Below are positions 34,344 through 43,456 of a DNA stretch of 64,000 nucleotides, one piece after another. Positions within the stretch are counted from its first letter, which is position 1. Every line of letters begins with the position of its first letter. The position numbers and the translations under genes were made by a program. The notes beneath the pieces are model-generated. The model had not been told where the DNA came from and made no database searches. It saw only the letters and a list, made by a program, of their open reading frames with translations. Origin of the DNA: Spartobacteria bacterium (GTDB lineage: Bacteria > Verrucomicrobiota > Verrucomicrobiia > Chthoniobacterales > Chthoniobacteraceae); contig JAJPJG010000032.1 of NCBI GenBank assembly GCA_021324395.1, positions 124,001-188,000 of the forward strand. Reading direction: 5' to 3'.

Positions 34344-35546
34344 ATGAACAACGGCTTCGACAGCATTGAAGATGTCATCGCGGACATCCGCGCCGGACGC
34401 ATGGTCATCGTCGTCGATGACGAGGATCGTGAAAACGAGGGCGACCTCGTGATGGCGGCGGAAAAAATCACGCCCGAGGCCGTCAACTTCATGACGAAAC
34501 ATGGGCGCGGTTTGATTTGTGTGCCGATCACCGAGGAGCGCGCCGCGCAGCTTGGCCTGCAGCGCATGGTGCTCGACAATCGTGAAAGCCAGCGCACCGA
34601 TTTTACCGTGTCGGTCGATGCGGCGCGGGATGTTACGACCGGCATCAGCGCCGCCGACCGCGCAAAAACGATCCGCATTTTAGCCGATCCAAAATCGACG
34701 CCGCGCGATCTCGTTCAGCCCGGCCACGTTTTTCCGCTGCGCGCAAAACCGGGCGGCGTGTTGCGTCGCGCGGGACACACGGAAGCGGCGACCGATTTGC
34801 CGCGACTCGCCGGGCTCCATTCGGCCGGCGTGTTGTGCGAAATCCTGCATGACGATGGAACGATGGCGCGGCTGCCGGAGCTGATGCGCTACAAAAAAAA
34901 GCACGGGCTGAAACTTTGCACGATCCAGGACTTGATCGCGTATCGGCGCAAACAGGAGAAGCTCGTCGTATGCGAGCAGGTCGTGAAAATGCCGACCGAT
35001 TTCGGCGATTTCGATTTGCACATGTATCGCTCGGTGCTCGACGACACGCATCACCTCGCTCTTGTGAAAGGGAAGATTTCCAAGACAAAGGCGACACTCG
35101 TTCGCGTGCATAGCGAATGTTTGACCGGCGATGTCTTCGGCTCGCTGCGCTGCGATTGCGGGAACCAACTGCACGCCGCGCTGCGCCAGATCAGCGACGC
35201 CGGCAATGGCGTGCTCGTTTACATGCGCCGCCACGAAGGACGCGGCATCGGCTTGCCGGCGAAAATTCACGCTTACAAATTGCAGGAGCAGGGACTCGAC
35301 ACCGTCGAGGCGAACGAGCAACTCGGTTTTCCGGCCGAACTCCGCGACTACGGCATCGGCGCGCAGATCCTCGTCGATCTCGGCGTGCGCAAAATGCGTT
35401 TCCTCACGAACAACCCGAAAAAAGTCGTCGGCCTCGAAGGCTACGGATTGGAAATCGTCGAGCTCGTCCCGATTAAGTCAAAGCCGAATCCGCACAACGA
35501 AAAATATCTCGAGACGAAGCGGGTGAAGATGGGGCATTTGTTATAA
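34344..35546 (+). CDS. ribBA: Bifunctional 3,4-dihydroxy-2-butanone-4-phosphate synthase / GTP cyclohydrolase II
   Basis: 400 residues. RibB half (about 1-203): [55 protein letters not shown] and [14 protein letters not shown]. RibA half (from about 208): [21 protein letters not shown] with the zinc Cys set near 253-268, [38 protein letters not shown] and LTNNPKK. Both active sites look complete. It begins riboflavin synthesis from ribulose-5-phosphate and GTP. I looked for an FMN riboswitch in the 240-bp leader and did not find its conserved elements. Confidence 0.96.
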   Translation: MNNGFDSIEDVIADIRAGRMVIVVDDEDRENEGDLVMAAEKITPEAVNFMTKHGRGLICVPITEERAAQLGLQRMVLDNRESQRTDFTVSVDAARDVTTGISAADRAKTIRILADPKSTPRDLVQPGHVFPLRAKPGGVLRRAGHTEAATDLPRLAGLHSAGVLCEILHDDGTMARLPELMRYKKKHGLKLCTIQDLIAYRRKQEKLVVCEQVVKMPTDFGDFDLHMYRSVLDDTHHLALVKGKISKTKATLVRVHSECLTGDVFGSLRCDCGNQLHAALRQISDAGNGVLVYMRRHEGRGIGLPAKIHAYKLQEQGLDTVEANEQLGFPAELRDYGIGAQILVDLGVRKMRFLTNNPKKVVGLEGYGLEIVELVPIKSKPNPHNEKYLETKRVKMGHLL

Positions 35547-35597
35547 GGCTTGACTTCAGTTTGTCGGGGGCATTCACTGGCGCAGCTTCGCCCCCCG

Positions 35598-36275
35598 ATG
35601 AAGATCGCGCCTCTTTTCGCCGCCGCCGCGCTCATTCTCACGCTCCAAACGAGCCACGCCATTACCTTGCTGCAGGTCGATGACTTTGAAAACGGCACCA
35701 CCGACAGCTGGGCCAATGGCGGATCCTCCCAGCCGCTGAACATCACCACAGGCGGGCCCGCCGGGGTGAACGACAACTTTCTCAAAATCACCGCCGACGG
35801 CAGCGGCTCGCTTGGCCGCCTGACGATCTTCAACCGCAGCCAGTGGATCGGCGATTACGTCGCGGCTGGCGTGAATGAAATCGACATGGATTTGGAAAAT
35901 CTCGGCTCCGTAACGCTGAATATCCGCCTCGCGTTTAAGTCGAGCACCGCCGGACAGACGACGCCCGGTTATCTTTCGAGTGCGTTTTCGTTGCCGGCGG
36001 ACTCCACATGGCATCACGCGACCTTTTCCATCACCGCCGCGAACATGATCGCATTCAACTCGCCCGCCGTTTTCAGCACCTTCATGACGAACCCGGCCGA
36101 ACTCCGCATCATCAACGAAAGCGGCACATCGAATCTGGTTGGCGACCCCGTCGTCTCGCAACTCGGCGTCGATAACATCAAAGCTGTGCCCGAACCCACC
36201 GCGGTGGCATTTTTGGTAGGCGGCTTTGGCGCGCTCGCTTCATGGGGTGTGCTCCGTTTCGCGCGCACCCACTGA
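35598..36275 (+). CDS. PEP-CTERM sorting domain protein
   Basis: 225 residues from the ATG at 35598, with a signal peptide (MKIAPLFAAAALILTLQTSHA). A beta-rich middle (DDFENGTTDSWANGG, LKITADGSGSLGRLTIFNRSQW) looks like a carbohydrate-binding-type sandwich. The end is a PEP-CTERM signal: VPEPTAVAFLVGGFGALASW, then a short Arg-containing tail. Such proteins are processed by exosortase for surface or matrix display. Array C begins 36 bp after its stop. Confidence 0.85.
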   Translation: MKIAPLFAAAALILTLQTSHAITLLQVDDFENGTTDSWANGGSSQPLNITTGGPAGVNDNFLKITADGSGSLGRLTIFNRSQWIGDYVAAGVNEIDMDLENLGSVTLNIRLAFKSSTAGQTTPGYLSSAFSLPADSTWHHATFSITAANMIAFNSPAVFSTFMTNPAELRIINESGTSNLVGDPVVSQLGVDNIKAVPEPTAVAFLVGGFGALASWGVLRFARTH

Positions 36276-36311
36276 TTTGCATCTCATCGCGCAAAAGTCG
36301 CCGGCAAATCA

Positions 36312-36619
36312 GTGACTCCGGTCACAAAATCCGTGAGCCATTTCACCAAAACTGTGAGCCGACTCACAAAAACCGTGAGGCGACTCACCCGAACGGTAAG
36401 CTGTCTAACCAAAATGGTGAGCCATCTTACAAAAATGGTGAGACGACTCACAAAATTCCTGAGACGACTCACCAAATCTGTAAGTCGTCTCACCAAAATC
36501 GTGAGACAACTCATCAAATCCGTGAGTCATTTCACAAAATCAGTGAGACGACTCACAGAAATCGTGACCCATAACACGATTTTCGTGAGGGATAACACGA
36601 ATTTTGTGAAATGCCTCAC
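36312..36619. repeat. 21-bp-period palindrome array C (15 units, core GTGAG-N4-CTCAC)
   Basis: Fifteen units start every 21 bp without any insertion or deletion, from 36312, 36333, 36354 onward to 36606. The core GTGAG-NCGA-CTCAC (14 bp) is an imperfect palindrome; the 7-bp spacer is mostly AAAATCN. Individual cores diverge (GGTAAGCTGTCTAACC, GTGACCCATAACAC) but changes often keep the symmetry. The array fills the 340-bp gap between two convergent PEP-CTERM genes, and the last unit (36606-36619) contains the stop codon of the leftward gene. Confidence 0.93.
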
Positions 36620-38982
36620 GGCTTTTTTGCCTTTGTTTTCATCATCCACAGGCCTGAAAGGAGCAGTCCAAGGACGAGAAAAACTCTGGCGTCTGGTTCC
36701 GGAACACCGACCGAGGTGAAATTCACACGCACATCGGTGCCGCTTGTTAGGAATGTTCCGGACCAACCGGCGGCGGCCATGTCCGGTGCAAAAGCAAACA
36801 CGGATGCAGAGGGTGTGCCTGTGAATGGAAAACTCAAAAGCGTGTAATTCGTGCCTGTTGCAGCTCCGCCCAAATTTTGAAACTCGAACCGAAATGTGCC
36901 TGCGAAAGCCGAGAAAAAGCCAAGGGCGTTAGACAATTTCCACAGATCGCTGCCGCTGCCGCCGATTCCAAAATTGATAGTCAGCCCCGCAGGTGAAGGG
37001 CCGCTCGAGGGAAGATCTGCATTGAGCGTGGCCGCGGCTGTGCCGCCAATATCGAGAATTCCTGTCGTTCCGGAAAAGGCGAGAGTGGAGAGCGTGCCGG
37101 ATGCGACCAAAGTTCCACCGTAGATGGTGGCCGTGCCCATTGTTGGATGGGTTAATTGAAGCGTGCCGCTGTTCACGGCGACGCTGCCGATATTAGCGTT
37201 TGTGAGTGTCAAAGTTCCGGAGCCAGTTTTTTCCAACCCGTCGTTGGCACCGGTGGCCGTGACATTAAAGCCATTCGTATCGATCACTGCGAACAATGAT
37301 GTTGAACGAGTGAAGTTCTGCGCGAGTGACAGGTTTCCGGCCGCTTTCAATATGCCGCCGGCAAATTCGATCGTGCTTCCAGTGCCGAGCGCGCCGGAAT
37401 TTCCAATCACGAGCGTGCCCTGTTCGATGCTGGTAGTGCCGGAGTAGTTGTTTGATGTTGCGCTCAGGGTCAATGTTCCGGTGCCGCTTTTCGTCACTGC
37501 GAGTCCGGGCGCGGATTCTTGAATCTGGCCATCAATGCTGAGTGCATTGTCATTGATGATGACCATTTCGGAGCCGGAGGTGGTGAGGTTCGTCTGGCTG
37601 ATCGTGGTGCTCGCGCTTCCGCTGGATAAAATGCCGCCGCTTACAAGATTCAGCGTTCCGCCCGCAACGAGTGTAGTGCTGCTGGTGGTATTGTTTTGCA
37701 ATTTCAGCGATGCCCATGTGTTCGTGCCTGAAATGGTGAATGGGCTCGTCAGCTTTACATGGCTGGAAGATCCGGCTGCGTTCGGATCGGAAACGTAGTT
37801 ACTGAAAGGAACGATTGAACCATTCGCATCGACCGCAGCCCAATCGGTTCCGGCACGGACATACACGGGCGCGATTCCGCTGCTATCATTCGCGATGCCT
37901 GTGCCAAGTAATTGCCCGTCTCCGGTAAAATTCAGTGTGCCATGTCCGGTGCGCGTCACTCCCGAAACAGTTAGCGCAGCGTTTGTTCCTGATCGTCGAA
38001 CATTCACTGTCGCCGAGCCCGCGAAATTCAGCGCGCCCACTGTTTCATTTACAACCGTTGTGCTATTGCCAATGAGGCTCAATTCGCCGCTCTGCATCGC
38101 CAGTGATGCGGAATCTGAGATGCGGTTTGAAACTGGGATGCTGGAATTATCGAGCAGCAATTTTCCAGCGCCGCCGATCGAGATAGCGGTATTCAAGGCC
38201 GAGCCGCTGCCGGAAAAAGCGAGCGTGCCCAAGTTGATGTTCGTTGCACCGGAGTAAGTATTCACGCCATTTAGCGAAGCGGTCCCATGGATGCCATACA
38301 CTGTCAACGCGAGTTGACCCGGCCCATTGTCTTGCAATGTGCCGTTGAAATTTCCGCCGCTCCACAGCGTTAACGTCACAGTCCGTGCGGATGTGTCCGA
38401 CTGCACGATTCCGCTGCCATTCAACGCTTTGATATCCTGGGAGCTTGATGTTTGCGCAAGCGTCACAACGCTCGATGGCGCAAGTATGACATTGGAGAAG
38501 AAAAGTGAGCCGTATCCCGTGAGCCGGTATTCGCCCTGGTTTACTTGGACAGTTGCGAGGAAGTTGGTGCCGCCCATGTTCAACGTGGCCGTGCCGGTTT
38601 TGATGAGCAAGTTACCGTTATTGCCGTTCGCTAGCAATGTCGTGCTAATCGTCGCATCAGCATTGGTGGTGATCGTCAGGCCATTGGAACCGGAAAAAAT
38701 CGGGCCGCTGCTAAGCATGTAGCCGGGCGCGTTGAAAGTCATGCCCGACGCGGTCACCGAAAAATTGCTGACGTTTACCGTTGCTGCACTGCCTGAAAAA
38801 ATGGCGTTGCCCGATTGCTGCCAGACGACATTTTGCGAACCATCCCACCAGTTCGCTGTTGTTGCGTCCCAAGTGCCGCTTCCACCCGCTCCACTCGCGC
38901 CCCAAATCAAGTCCGCGTGTGCAAGCGAAATAGCCAACGACACGAACCAGACAAATAATGTGAATCGAAAGAAATTTCTCAA
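36616..38982 (-). CDS. Autotransporter-associated beta-strand repeat protein with PEP-CTERM signal
   Basis: About 788 residues from a TTG at 38980-38982 that begins a signal peptide (MRNFFRFTLFVWFVSLAISL, then AHA). The open frame runs 570 bp further upstream with an ATG, but that part lies antisense to the redoxin gene and looks non-coding. The mature protein is Gly/Ser/Thr/Asn-rich with repeats such as LTKTGSGTLTLSATSNNYSG, TLTLTNANIG and GTLVIGNSGALG, typical of the passenger beta-helix. It ends GVPEPDARVFLVLGLLLSG, then a basic KTKAKKP tail. It is predicted to be a surface-displayed beta-helix. Confidence 0.85.
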   Translation of the reverse strand: MRNFFRFTLFVWFVSLAISLAHADLIWGASGAGGSGTWDATTANWWDGSQNVVWQQSGNAIFSGSAATVNVSNFSVTASGMTFNAPGYMLSSGPIFSGSNGLTITTNADATISTTLLANGNNGNLLIKTGTATLNMGGTNFLATVQVNQGEYRLTGYGSLFFSNVILAPSSVVTLAQTSSSQDIKALNGSGIVQSDTSARTVTLTLWSGGNFNGTLQDNGPGQLALTVYGIHGTASLNGVNTYSGATNINLGTLAFSGSGSALNTAISIGGAGKLLLDNSSIPVSNRISDSASLAMQSGELSLIGNSTTVVNETVGALNFAGSATVNVRRSGTNAALTVSGVTRTGHGTLNFTGDGQLLGTGIANDSSGIAPVYVRAGTDWAAVDANGSIVPFSNYVSDPNAAGSSSHVKLTSPFTISGTNTWASLKLQNNTTSSTTLVAGGTLNLVSGGILSSGSASTTISQTNLTTSGSEMVIINDNALSIDGQIQESAPGLAVTKSGTGTLTLSATSNNYSGTTSIEQGTLVIGNSGALGTGSTIEFAGGILKAAGNLSLAQNFTRSTSLFAVIDTNGFNVTATGANDGLEKTGSGTLTLTNANIGSVAVNSGTLQLTHPTMGTATIYGGTLVASGTLSTLAFSGTTGILDIGGTAAATLNADLPSSGPSPAGLTINFGIGGSGSDLWKLSNALGFFSAFAGTFRFEFQNLGGAATGTNYTLLSFPFTGTPSASVFAFAPDMAAAGWSGTFLTSGTDVRVNFTSVGVPEPDARVFLVLGLLLSGLWMMKTKAKKP

Positions 38983-39138
38983 AAGGCGTCCGTCGTTAAA
39001 ACCAGACCATCGCGATGATTCCAGAGAAACGACCCCTCTGTTTTTCACAGCACGACCTGTTATTGGCCGGCATGAAAGCGAACATCTGAATTTGACGCAA
39101 CCAAATTTCCGCGCCGGGTTTTCAACGAAACGACACCT

Positions 39139-39738
39139 ATGAAAAAAATCGCATTCTCTCTTTGTGCTTTGATCGCAATGTCCGCGGGCGTTTTTGCCGC
39201 GGCGAACGTCGGCCAGCCGGCGCCGGATTTTACCCTCAGTGATTTGCAGGGAAAGTCGCATTCGCTTTCCGAATACAAGGGCAAGTTCGTCGTGCTCGAG
39301 TGGAACAACCCGGATTGCCCGTTCGTTCACAAGCATTATGACAGCGGCAATATGCAGAAGCTGCAGGGCTACGCGCGCGACAAGGGCGCGGTGTGGCTGA
39401 CGATCAATTCGTCGGCAGATGGAAAGCAGGGGGCATATCCGGCGGACAAACTCGCGCAGATCATGAGCGAGCGGCACTCGGAACCGACGGCGTATTTGCG
39501 CGATGCGGACGGAAAAGTCGCGCGCGAATACGAGGCGAAGACGACGCCGCACATGTTCGTGATCGATCCACAGGGGAAGCTGATTTACGCGGGCGGCATC
39601 GATGACAAACCGAATCCCGATCCGTCGAGCATCGCGTCGGCGAACAACTACGTAAAAGCCGCGCTCGACGAAGCGATGTCGGGCAAGCCGGTGACGACGC
39701 CGACGAGCCGCCCTTACGGTTGCGGCGTGAAATATTAG
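39139..39738 (+). CDS. Secreted redoxin/thioredoxin-fold protein
   Basis: 199 residues with a signal peptide (MKKIAFSLCALIAMSAGVFA). AhpC/TSA-like opening VGQPAPDFTLSDLQGK near 24-39, then VVLEWNNPDCPFVHKHYDSG near 51-70. The peroxidatic-type Cys is in NPDCPFV; a single Cys occupies the redox site where thioredoxins have CxxC. TTPHMFVIDPQGKLIYAGGID near 135-155 supplies the cis-Pro. It ends PYGCGVKY with one more Cys. It is likely a periplasmic thiol peroxidase or reductase. Its stop overlaps the convergent permease stop. Confidence 0.85.
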   Translation: MKKIAFSLCALIAMSAGVFAAANVGQPAPDFTLSDLQGKSHSLSEYKGKFVVLEWNNPDCPFVHKHYDSGNMQKLQGYARDKGAVWLTINSSADGKQGAYPADKLAQIMSERHSEPTAYLRDADGKVAREYEAKTTPHMFVIDPQGKLIYAGGIDDKPNPDPSSIASANNYVKAALDEAMSGKPVTTPTSRPYGCGVKY

Positions 39739-40625
39739 ACCTGCGTCAACGCGATTGCGCCGGCGACGGCGATGAGCCCGCCGATGATTGAGCGCGCGCC
39801 CGGGCGGTCGTTATCAAAAAACCACGCGAGCGGAATCGTGAATACCGGAGTGGTCGCGACGATCGGGAGCACCACGCCGCTCGGTGCGATGGCGAGCGCC
39901 CATTGATAAAACGCGACGCCGACCGTCGGGCCGGCGAGCGCATTGCCCGCGATCCACGGCAAAGCGCGCATGGTGTGCTGGCGCGTGCGCGTTTTGTTCG
40001 GCCGAAAACGTTGCACCACCGCGAAGAAAGCGGCGGCGATCAAGATCCCGCCGAGCATGCGCTGGTAAGCCGCCGTGCCGCCGTCGATGTGCAATCCGGC
40101 ATCGTGCGCGATGAAATAAGCGCGTCGGCTGATGACGGCGCCGAGCGCCTGCCCGAGCGCAGCGATCACGCCGAAAATTGCTCCGGCAAAAAACGTGCGC
40201 CGTTGAATCTCGATGTGGCGTTGCGGAGCGAGCGCCATCGCGACGCCGAGCAAAATAATCGCCGCGCAGAAAAGCTGTGCGCTGCGCAATCGAGTGCCGA
40301 GCCAGAGCCATTCGATCAATGCGCCGAATGGCGCGGCGAGACATTGCGTTAACAAAATGGTGAGCCGCGGCCCGATGCGTGTGAGCGCGAGAAATAGCGC
40401 GATGTCACCGAGTCCGAATCCGACGACACCGCTCACGAAAAAACTCCAGAACGATTTTCCGCCGGCGACGCCTTGCCCGAAACAATGCGCCCAAGCCGCG
40501 AGCAAAATCAGCGATATGAGCATCCGCCCGAAGTTTGCAAAGCTCCCGCCGACCAGCCGCGACGAGCGCGCTGCGAACACGACGGAAAATGCCCAGCACG
40601 CTGCGGTAAGAAAAGAGGGAAACAT
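39735..40625 (-). CDS. EamA/DMT-family inner membrane transporter
   Basis: 296 residues with about ten hydrophobic helices in two homologous halves, each an EamA domain: helix 3-4 region GFGLGDIALFLALTRIGPRL and the second-half equivalent GPTVGVAFYQWALAIAPSGV. The end reads RSIIGGLIAVAGAIAL. Members export amino acids, nucleosides or other metabolites; nothing here indicates the substrate. It follows the GH1 gene in the same direction but is only 19 bp from its stop, so co-transcription is possible. Confidence 0.88.
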   Translation of the reverse strand: MFPSFLTAACWAFSVVFAARSSRLVGGSFANFGRMLISLILLAAWAHCFGQGVAGGKSFWSFFVSGVVGFGLGDIALFLALTRIGPRLTILLTQCLAAPFGALIEWLWLGTRLRSAQLFCAAIILLGVAMALAPQRHIEIQRRTFFAGAIFGVIAALGQALGAVISRRAYFIAHDAGLHIDGGTAAYQRMLGGILIAAAFFAVVQRFRPNKTRTRQHTMRALPWIAGNALAGPTVGVAFYQWALAIAPSGVVLPIVATTPVFTIPLAWFFDNDRPGARSIIGGLIAVAGAIALTQV

Positions 40626-40644
40626 CAGAAATGACCAATGCGAC

Positions 40645-42156
40645 TCACGCGATCTTTTGATTGGTCATTTTGCTCCGCGCCTCGCGGATCAACTGCGCGT
40701 AAGTCTCGCTCGCGCGATCGCCGAGATGATCCTCGACGCGGCGTTCCGTGCCGAGCGTGTAGTCGATCGAATACAGCCCGAAGCGCGGCGTGAAGGTGCC
40801 CCACTCGTAGTTGTCGAAAAGCGACCAGTGCAGGTAGCCGATCAGCGGCACGCCGTCGTGAACGATCTTCGTCACTTCATGCACGTGCAGCCGCAGAAAC
40901 TTGCTGCGCGTGATGCGGTCACGGCGATGCGTGTGCTCGTTGTTCCATTTGCGGCGAAGCGCAATTCCATTTTCCGCGATGAGCACTGAGCGCCCGCCGA
41001 AATCGCGCGAGTAGTATTTGCAAAAAAAGTGCAGGCCACGCGGAAGCACGCGCCAATCCCACCATTTGCTCGTGACGGAATTGAGCGTCCATGCCCGGAA
41101 CGATTTGTTTTTAAACTCGTGGTCCCACAATACCGGCAGGCGAAAAATGTGCGCGGCGAATGGATCGTAGTAATCGAGCCCGATGTAGTCGAAAAGCCGC
41201 GCGCGCGGTGACGCGTAGATCGCGTCGAGCACAGGCGCGAACTGCTCCGGCTTGAAATTGCGATAGCCGATCCAGTTGCTCACGCGCTTCATCAGCGCGC
41301 CGAAATAATACGGCAAATCCTTGTGCAGCGGAATGCGTGCGGCGCAAAACGCAGCGTCGAATTGCTCGATCTTTTCATGAATGTGCTCGCGCACGTTTTC
41401 GCGAGCGACGCCGCGCTCGGCGAGGCTGAGCAGGTCGAGCAGCATTTTGTCGCTCCAATACAAATCGCTGCAGTAGTTGTTGAGCGTGACCATTGGCGCG
41501 GGCCATCCGCGTGCGGCGTGGAGATCGTGCAGCGCATTGTAAGCGCGGACGTGCGCGATGAGCAGCGCGTTGTAGGCGCGCGTGACGGAGTGAAAACCGA
41601 AACGCTTTTGCGAGGGAAACTGGTTTCCGAGATACGTGTTCAGCACGAGCATATTTGGCTCGTTGATCGTGATGAAGAACCGGATCGGCGAGGGGAGGCG
41701 CTCGTTTAAATATGTAACCGCCGTGGTTACATAGCGCACATAGTGCTCCGGTGTTTTTTCATCCAGCCACGGATCGCTCCCGAGCCACGCCGGATGCACG
41801 AAGTGGTGCAGCGTGACCACCGGCTCCAAGCCGTGCTCGCGACAGGCGTTGAGCATTTCGACGTAATGATCGAGCGCCGCGAAATCGAACGGCGGCGGAT
41901 CGCCCGGCTCGTTTTTCAAAGTCGGCTGCACGCGGCTCCACTCGATGCCGAGCCGAAATGCGTTCAACCCGAGCTCGCAGCAGCGCGCGAAGTCCTCGCG
42001 GTAACGCGTCCAGAATTCCGCCGCGCGTCCGCAGCGCATGACATCCTTCTTTTGCTCGGCGCGCGCCCAGTTCGTCTGCGGTTCGCCCGTGCCGTTGTAG
42101 CCGCCTTCGCTTTGATAAGCGGACGTCGCGACGCCCCACAGAAATTCGCGATTCAC
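40645..42156 (-). CDS. Glycoside hydrolase family 1 protein (beta-glucosidase-like)
   Basis: 503 residues from a GTG overlapping the glycosyltransferase stop as GTGA. The N-terminal signature FLWGVATSAYQSEGG near 5-19 is the GH1 type. The acid/base Glu is in TINEPNM near 166, and the nucleophile in LIAENGI near 393. Conserved YIGLDYYDPF and LHWSLFDNYEWGTFTPRFG close the barrel. There is no signal peptide, so it is cytoplasmic. Coupling to a GT28-type lipid glycosyltransferase suggests a role in glycolipid remodelling rather than sugar catabolism. Confidence 0.9.
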   Translation of the reverse strand: MNREFLWGVATSAYQSEGGYNGTGEPQTNWARAEQKKDVMRCGRAAEFWTRYREDFARCCELGLNAFRLGIEWSRVQPTLKNEPGDPPPFDFAALDHYVEMLNACREHGLEPVVTLHHFVHPAWLGSDPWLDEKTPEHYVRYVTTAVTYLNERLPSPIRFFITINEPNMLVLNTYLGNQFPSQKRFGFHSVTRAYNALLIAHVRAYNALHDLHAARGWPAPMVTLNNYCSDLYWSDKMLLDLLSLAERGVARENVREHIHEKIEQFDAAFCAARIPLHKDLPYYFGALMKRVSNWIGYRNFKPEQFAPVLDAIYASPRARLFDYIGLDYYDPFAAHIFRLPVLWDHEFKNKSFRAWTLNSVTSKWWDWRVLPRGLHFFCKYYSRDFGGRSVLIAENGIALRRKWNNEHTHRRDRITRSKFLRLHVHEVTKIVHDGVPLIGYLHWSLFDNYEWGTFTPRFGLYSIDYTLGTERRVEDHLGDRASETYAQLIREARSKMTNQKIA

Positions 42157-43349
42157 TTTTGGATCGTCACGTCGCCCGCGGCCGCCTGCGCAATCGCGTC
42201 GCGCTGCTCGGCGTCAAGCGAGAGCGGCGGGAGATTATCCTCGATCAACGTATTGACGATCGTTTCCGCCGCGTGCGGTTTGCCGAATCGCTCCGCGTTG
42301 CGCCGCATTAACTCGAGCCGCGACGGCTCATCGAGCAGGCAATCGATCTTGTAGGGAATTGTCGTCAGCTCGTTGCACTTCACGGCGATGCCTTCCTCGA
42401 GCAGGTGATCGCTGTTGCGCTCTTCCTGGCCGGGGATCGGCGAAATGATGACCATCGGCAGCGCGCACGCGAGCGCCTCGGCAGTCGTGAGCCCGCCCGG
42501 TTTGCCGATGAACAAATCCGACATCTTCATCAGCTCGTGCATGCGGTCGGAGTAGCCGAGGATTTTAAAACGCGGATTATTCGCGCCGACGATTCCCTGC
42601 ACGCGCGCCTGCAGTTCCTCGTTCCTGCCGCAGATCACCACCGTCTGCGTTTCGTTGCGAAGCTGCATCAGCCGTGCGACGACGAACTCCGTCGGGCTCA
42701 CGCCGAGCGCTCCGGCGGAAAGCAGCATCGTCGGCTTCAGCGGGTCGAGTCCGTAGCTCGTGCGCACTGCCATCCGATCGATCGGTTCCGCAAAAACCGG
42801 ATCGACCGGAATGCCCGAAACGGTGATCCGTTCCCGCGGCAACCCGAGCATTTCGAGATGGGCGCGTGTTTCGTCGATCGCGACGAAGTAGCGGTGAAAA
42901 ATGCGCGAAAGCCACATCGCGTGCATGTCGAGGTCGGTCACCACGATCGAGAGATGCGCCTCGAGCTGACGCTTCGCGATGAGGTGCGAGATGATTCCCG
43001 CCGGCATGAAGTGCGTGCAGACCGTGATGTCCGGCCTGAACTTGCGGATGAATTTCACGAGCGGCAGAGTATTCAGCCGGTCGAGCCGCAACCGCATCGC
43101 GTCCGTCTTCCACGGCTCATCGCTTTGCTTATACATCCATCCGAGTAGCGCCGGCGCATTACGCACGAGCTGGATGTAGAGCTTTGAGTAGAAATCGCGG
43201 AAGAGCTTGTTAGTAAAGTCGAGCGCATCGCGGCACTCGACCGCCTCCACCCGCTCGTCACGCGCGAAGGTTTTCGCCAGCGCTTCGGCGGCCTTGACGT
43301 GCCCCGTGCCGGCACTCGTCGAGATGATCAATACACGTTTTTTCGTCAT
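42153..43349 (-). CDS. MGDG-synthase/MurG-like (GT28) glycosyltransferase
   Basis: 398 residues from the ATG at 43349 (MTKKRVLIISTSAGTGHVKAAEAL). The GTGH loop near 14-17 and PDITVCTHFMPAGIISHLIAK near 104-124 match the acceptor domain of monogalactosyl/diglucosyl-diacylglycerol synthases. The donor-binding segment is FIGKPGGLTTAEALACALPMVI near 289-310, followed by PIPGQEERNSDHL. Members transfer a hexose from a UDP-sugar to diacylglycerol. Divergent from the lipoprotein gene at 43457, and coupled to GH1. Confidence 0.88.
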   Translation of the reverse strand: MTKKRVLIISTSAGTGHVKAAEALAKTFARDERVEAVECRDALDFTNKLFRDFYSKLYIQLVRNAPALLGWMYKQSDEPWKTDAMRLRLDRLNTLPLVKFIRKFRPDITVCTHFMPAGIISHLIAKRQLEAHLSIVVTDLDMHAMWLSRIFHRYFVAIDETRAHLEMLGLPRERITVSGIPVDPVFAEPIDRMAVRTSYGLDPLKPTMLLSAGALGVSPTEFVVARLMQLRNETQTVVICGRNEELQARVQGIVGANNPRFKILGYSDRMHELMKMSDLFIGKPGGLTTAEALACALPMVIISPIPGQEERNSDHLLEEGIAVKCNELTTIPYKIDCLLDEPSRLELMRRNAERFGKPHAAETIVNTLIEDNLPPLSLDAEQRDAIAQAAAGDVTIQK

Positions 43350-43456
43350 GCCTGATTCCGATACGCTGCGGGAAAGCGCAAATGAGTGCAACGCAAAGCT
43401 CGCGAAAGACAGGCAACCGCAACGAGCTCAGGACGTGCTTGTCGTTTGAGGACGGA

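Noticed and set aside
36242-36719. Leucine-zipper-like repeat protein encoded in array C
   Set aside because: The repeat (VSRLTKT-type heptads) looks amphipathic, but equally regular peptides appear in other frames and on the other strand, as expected for any 21-bp repeat. The DNA symmetry explains the conservation better.
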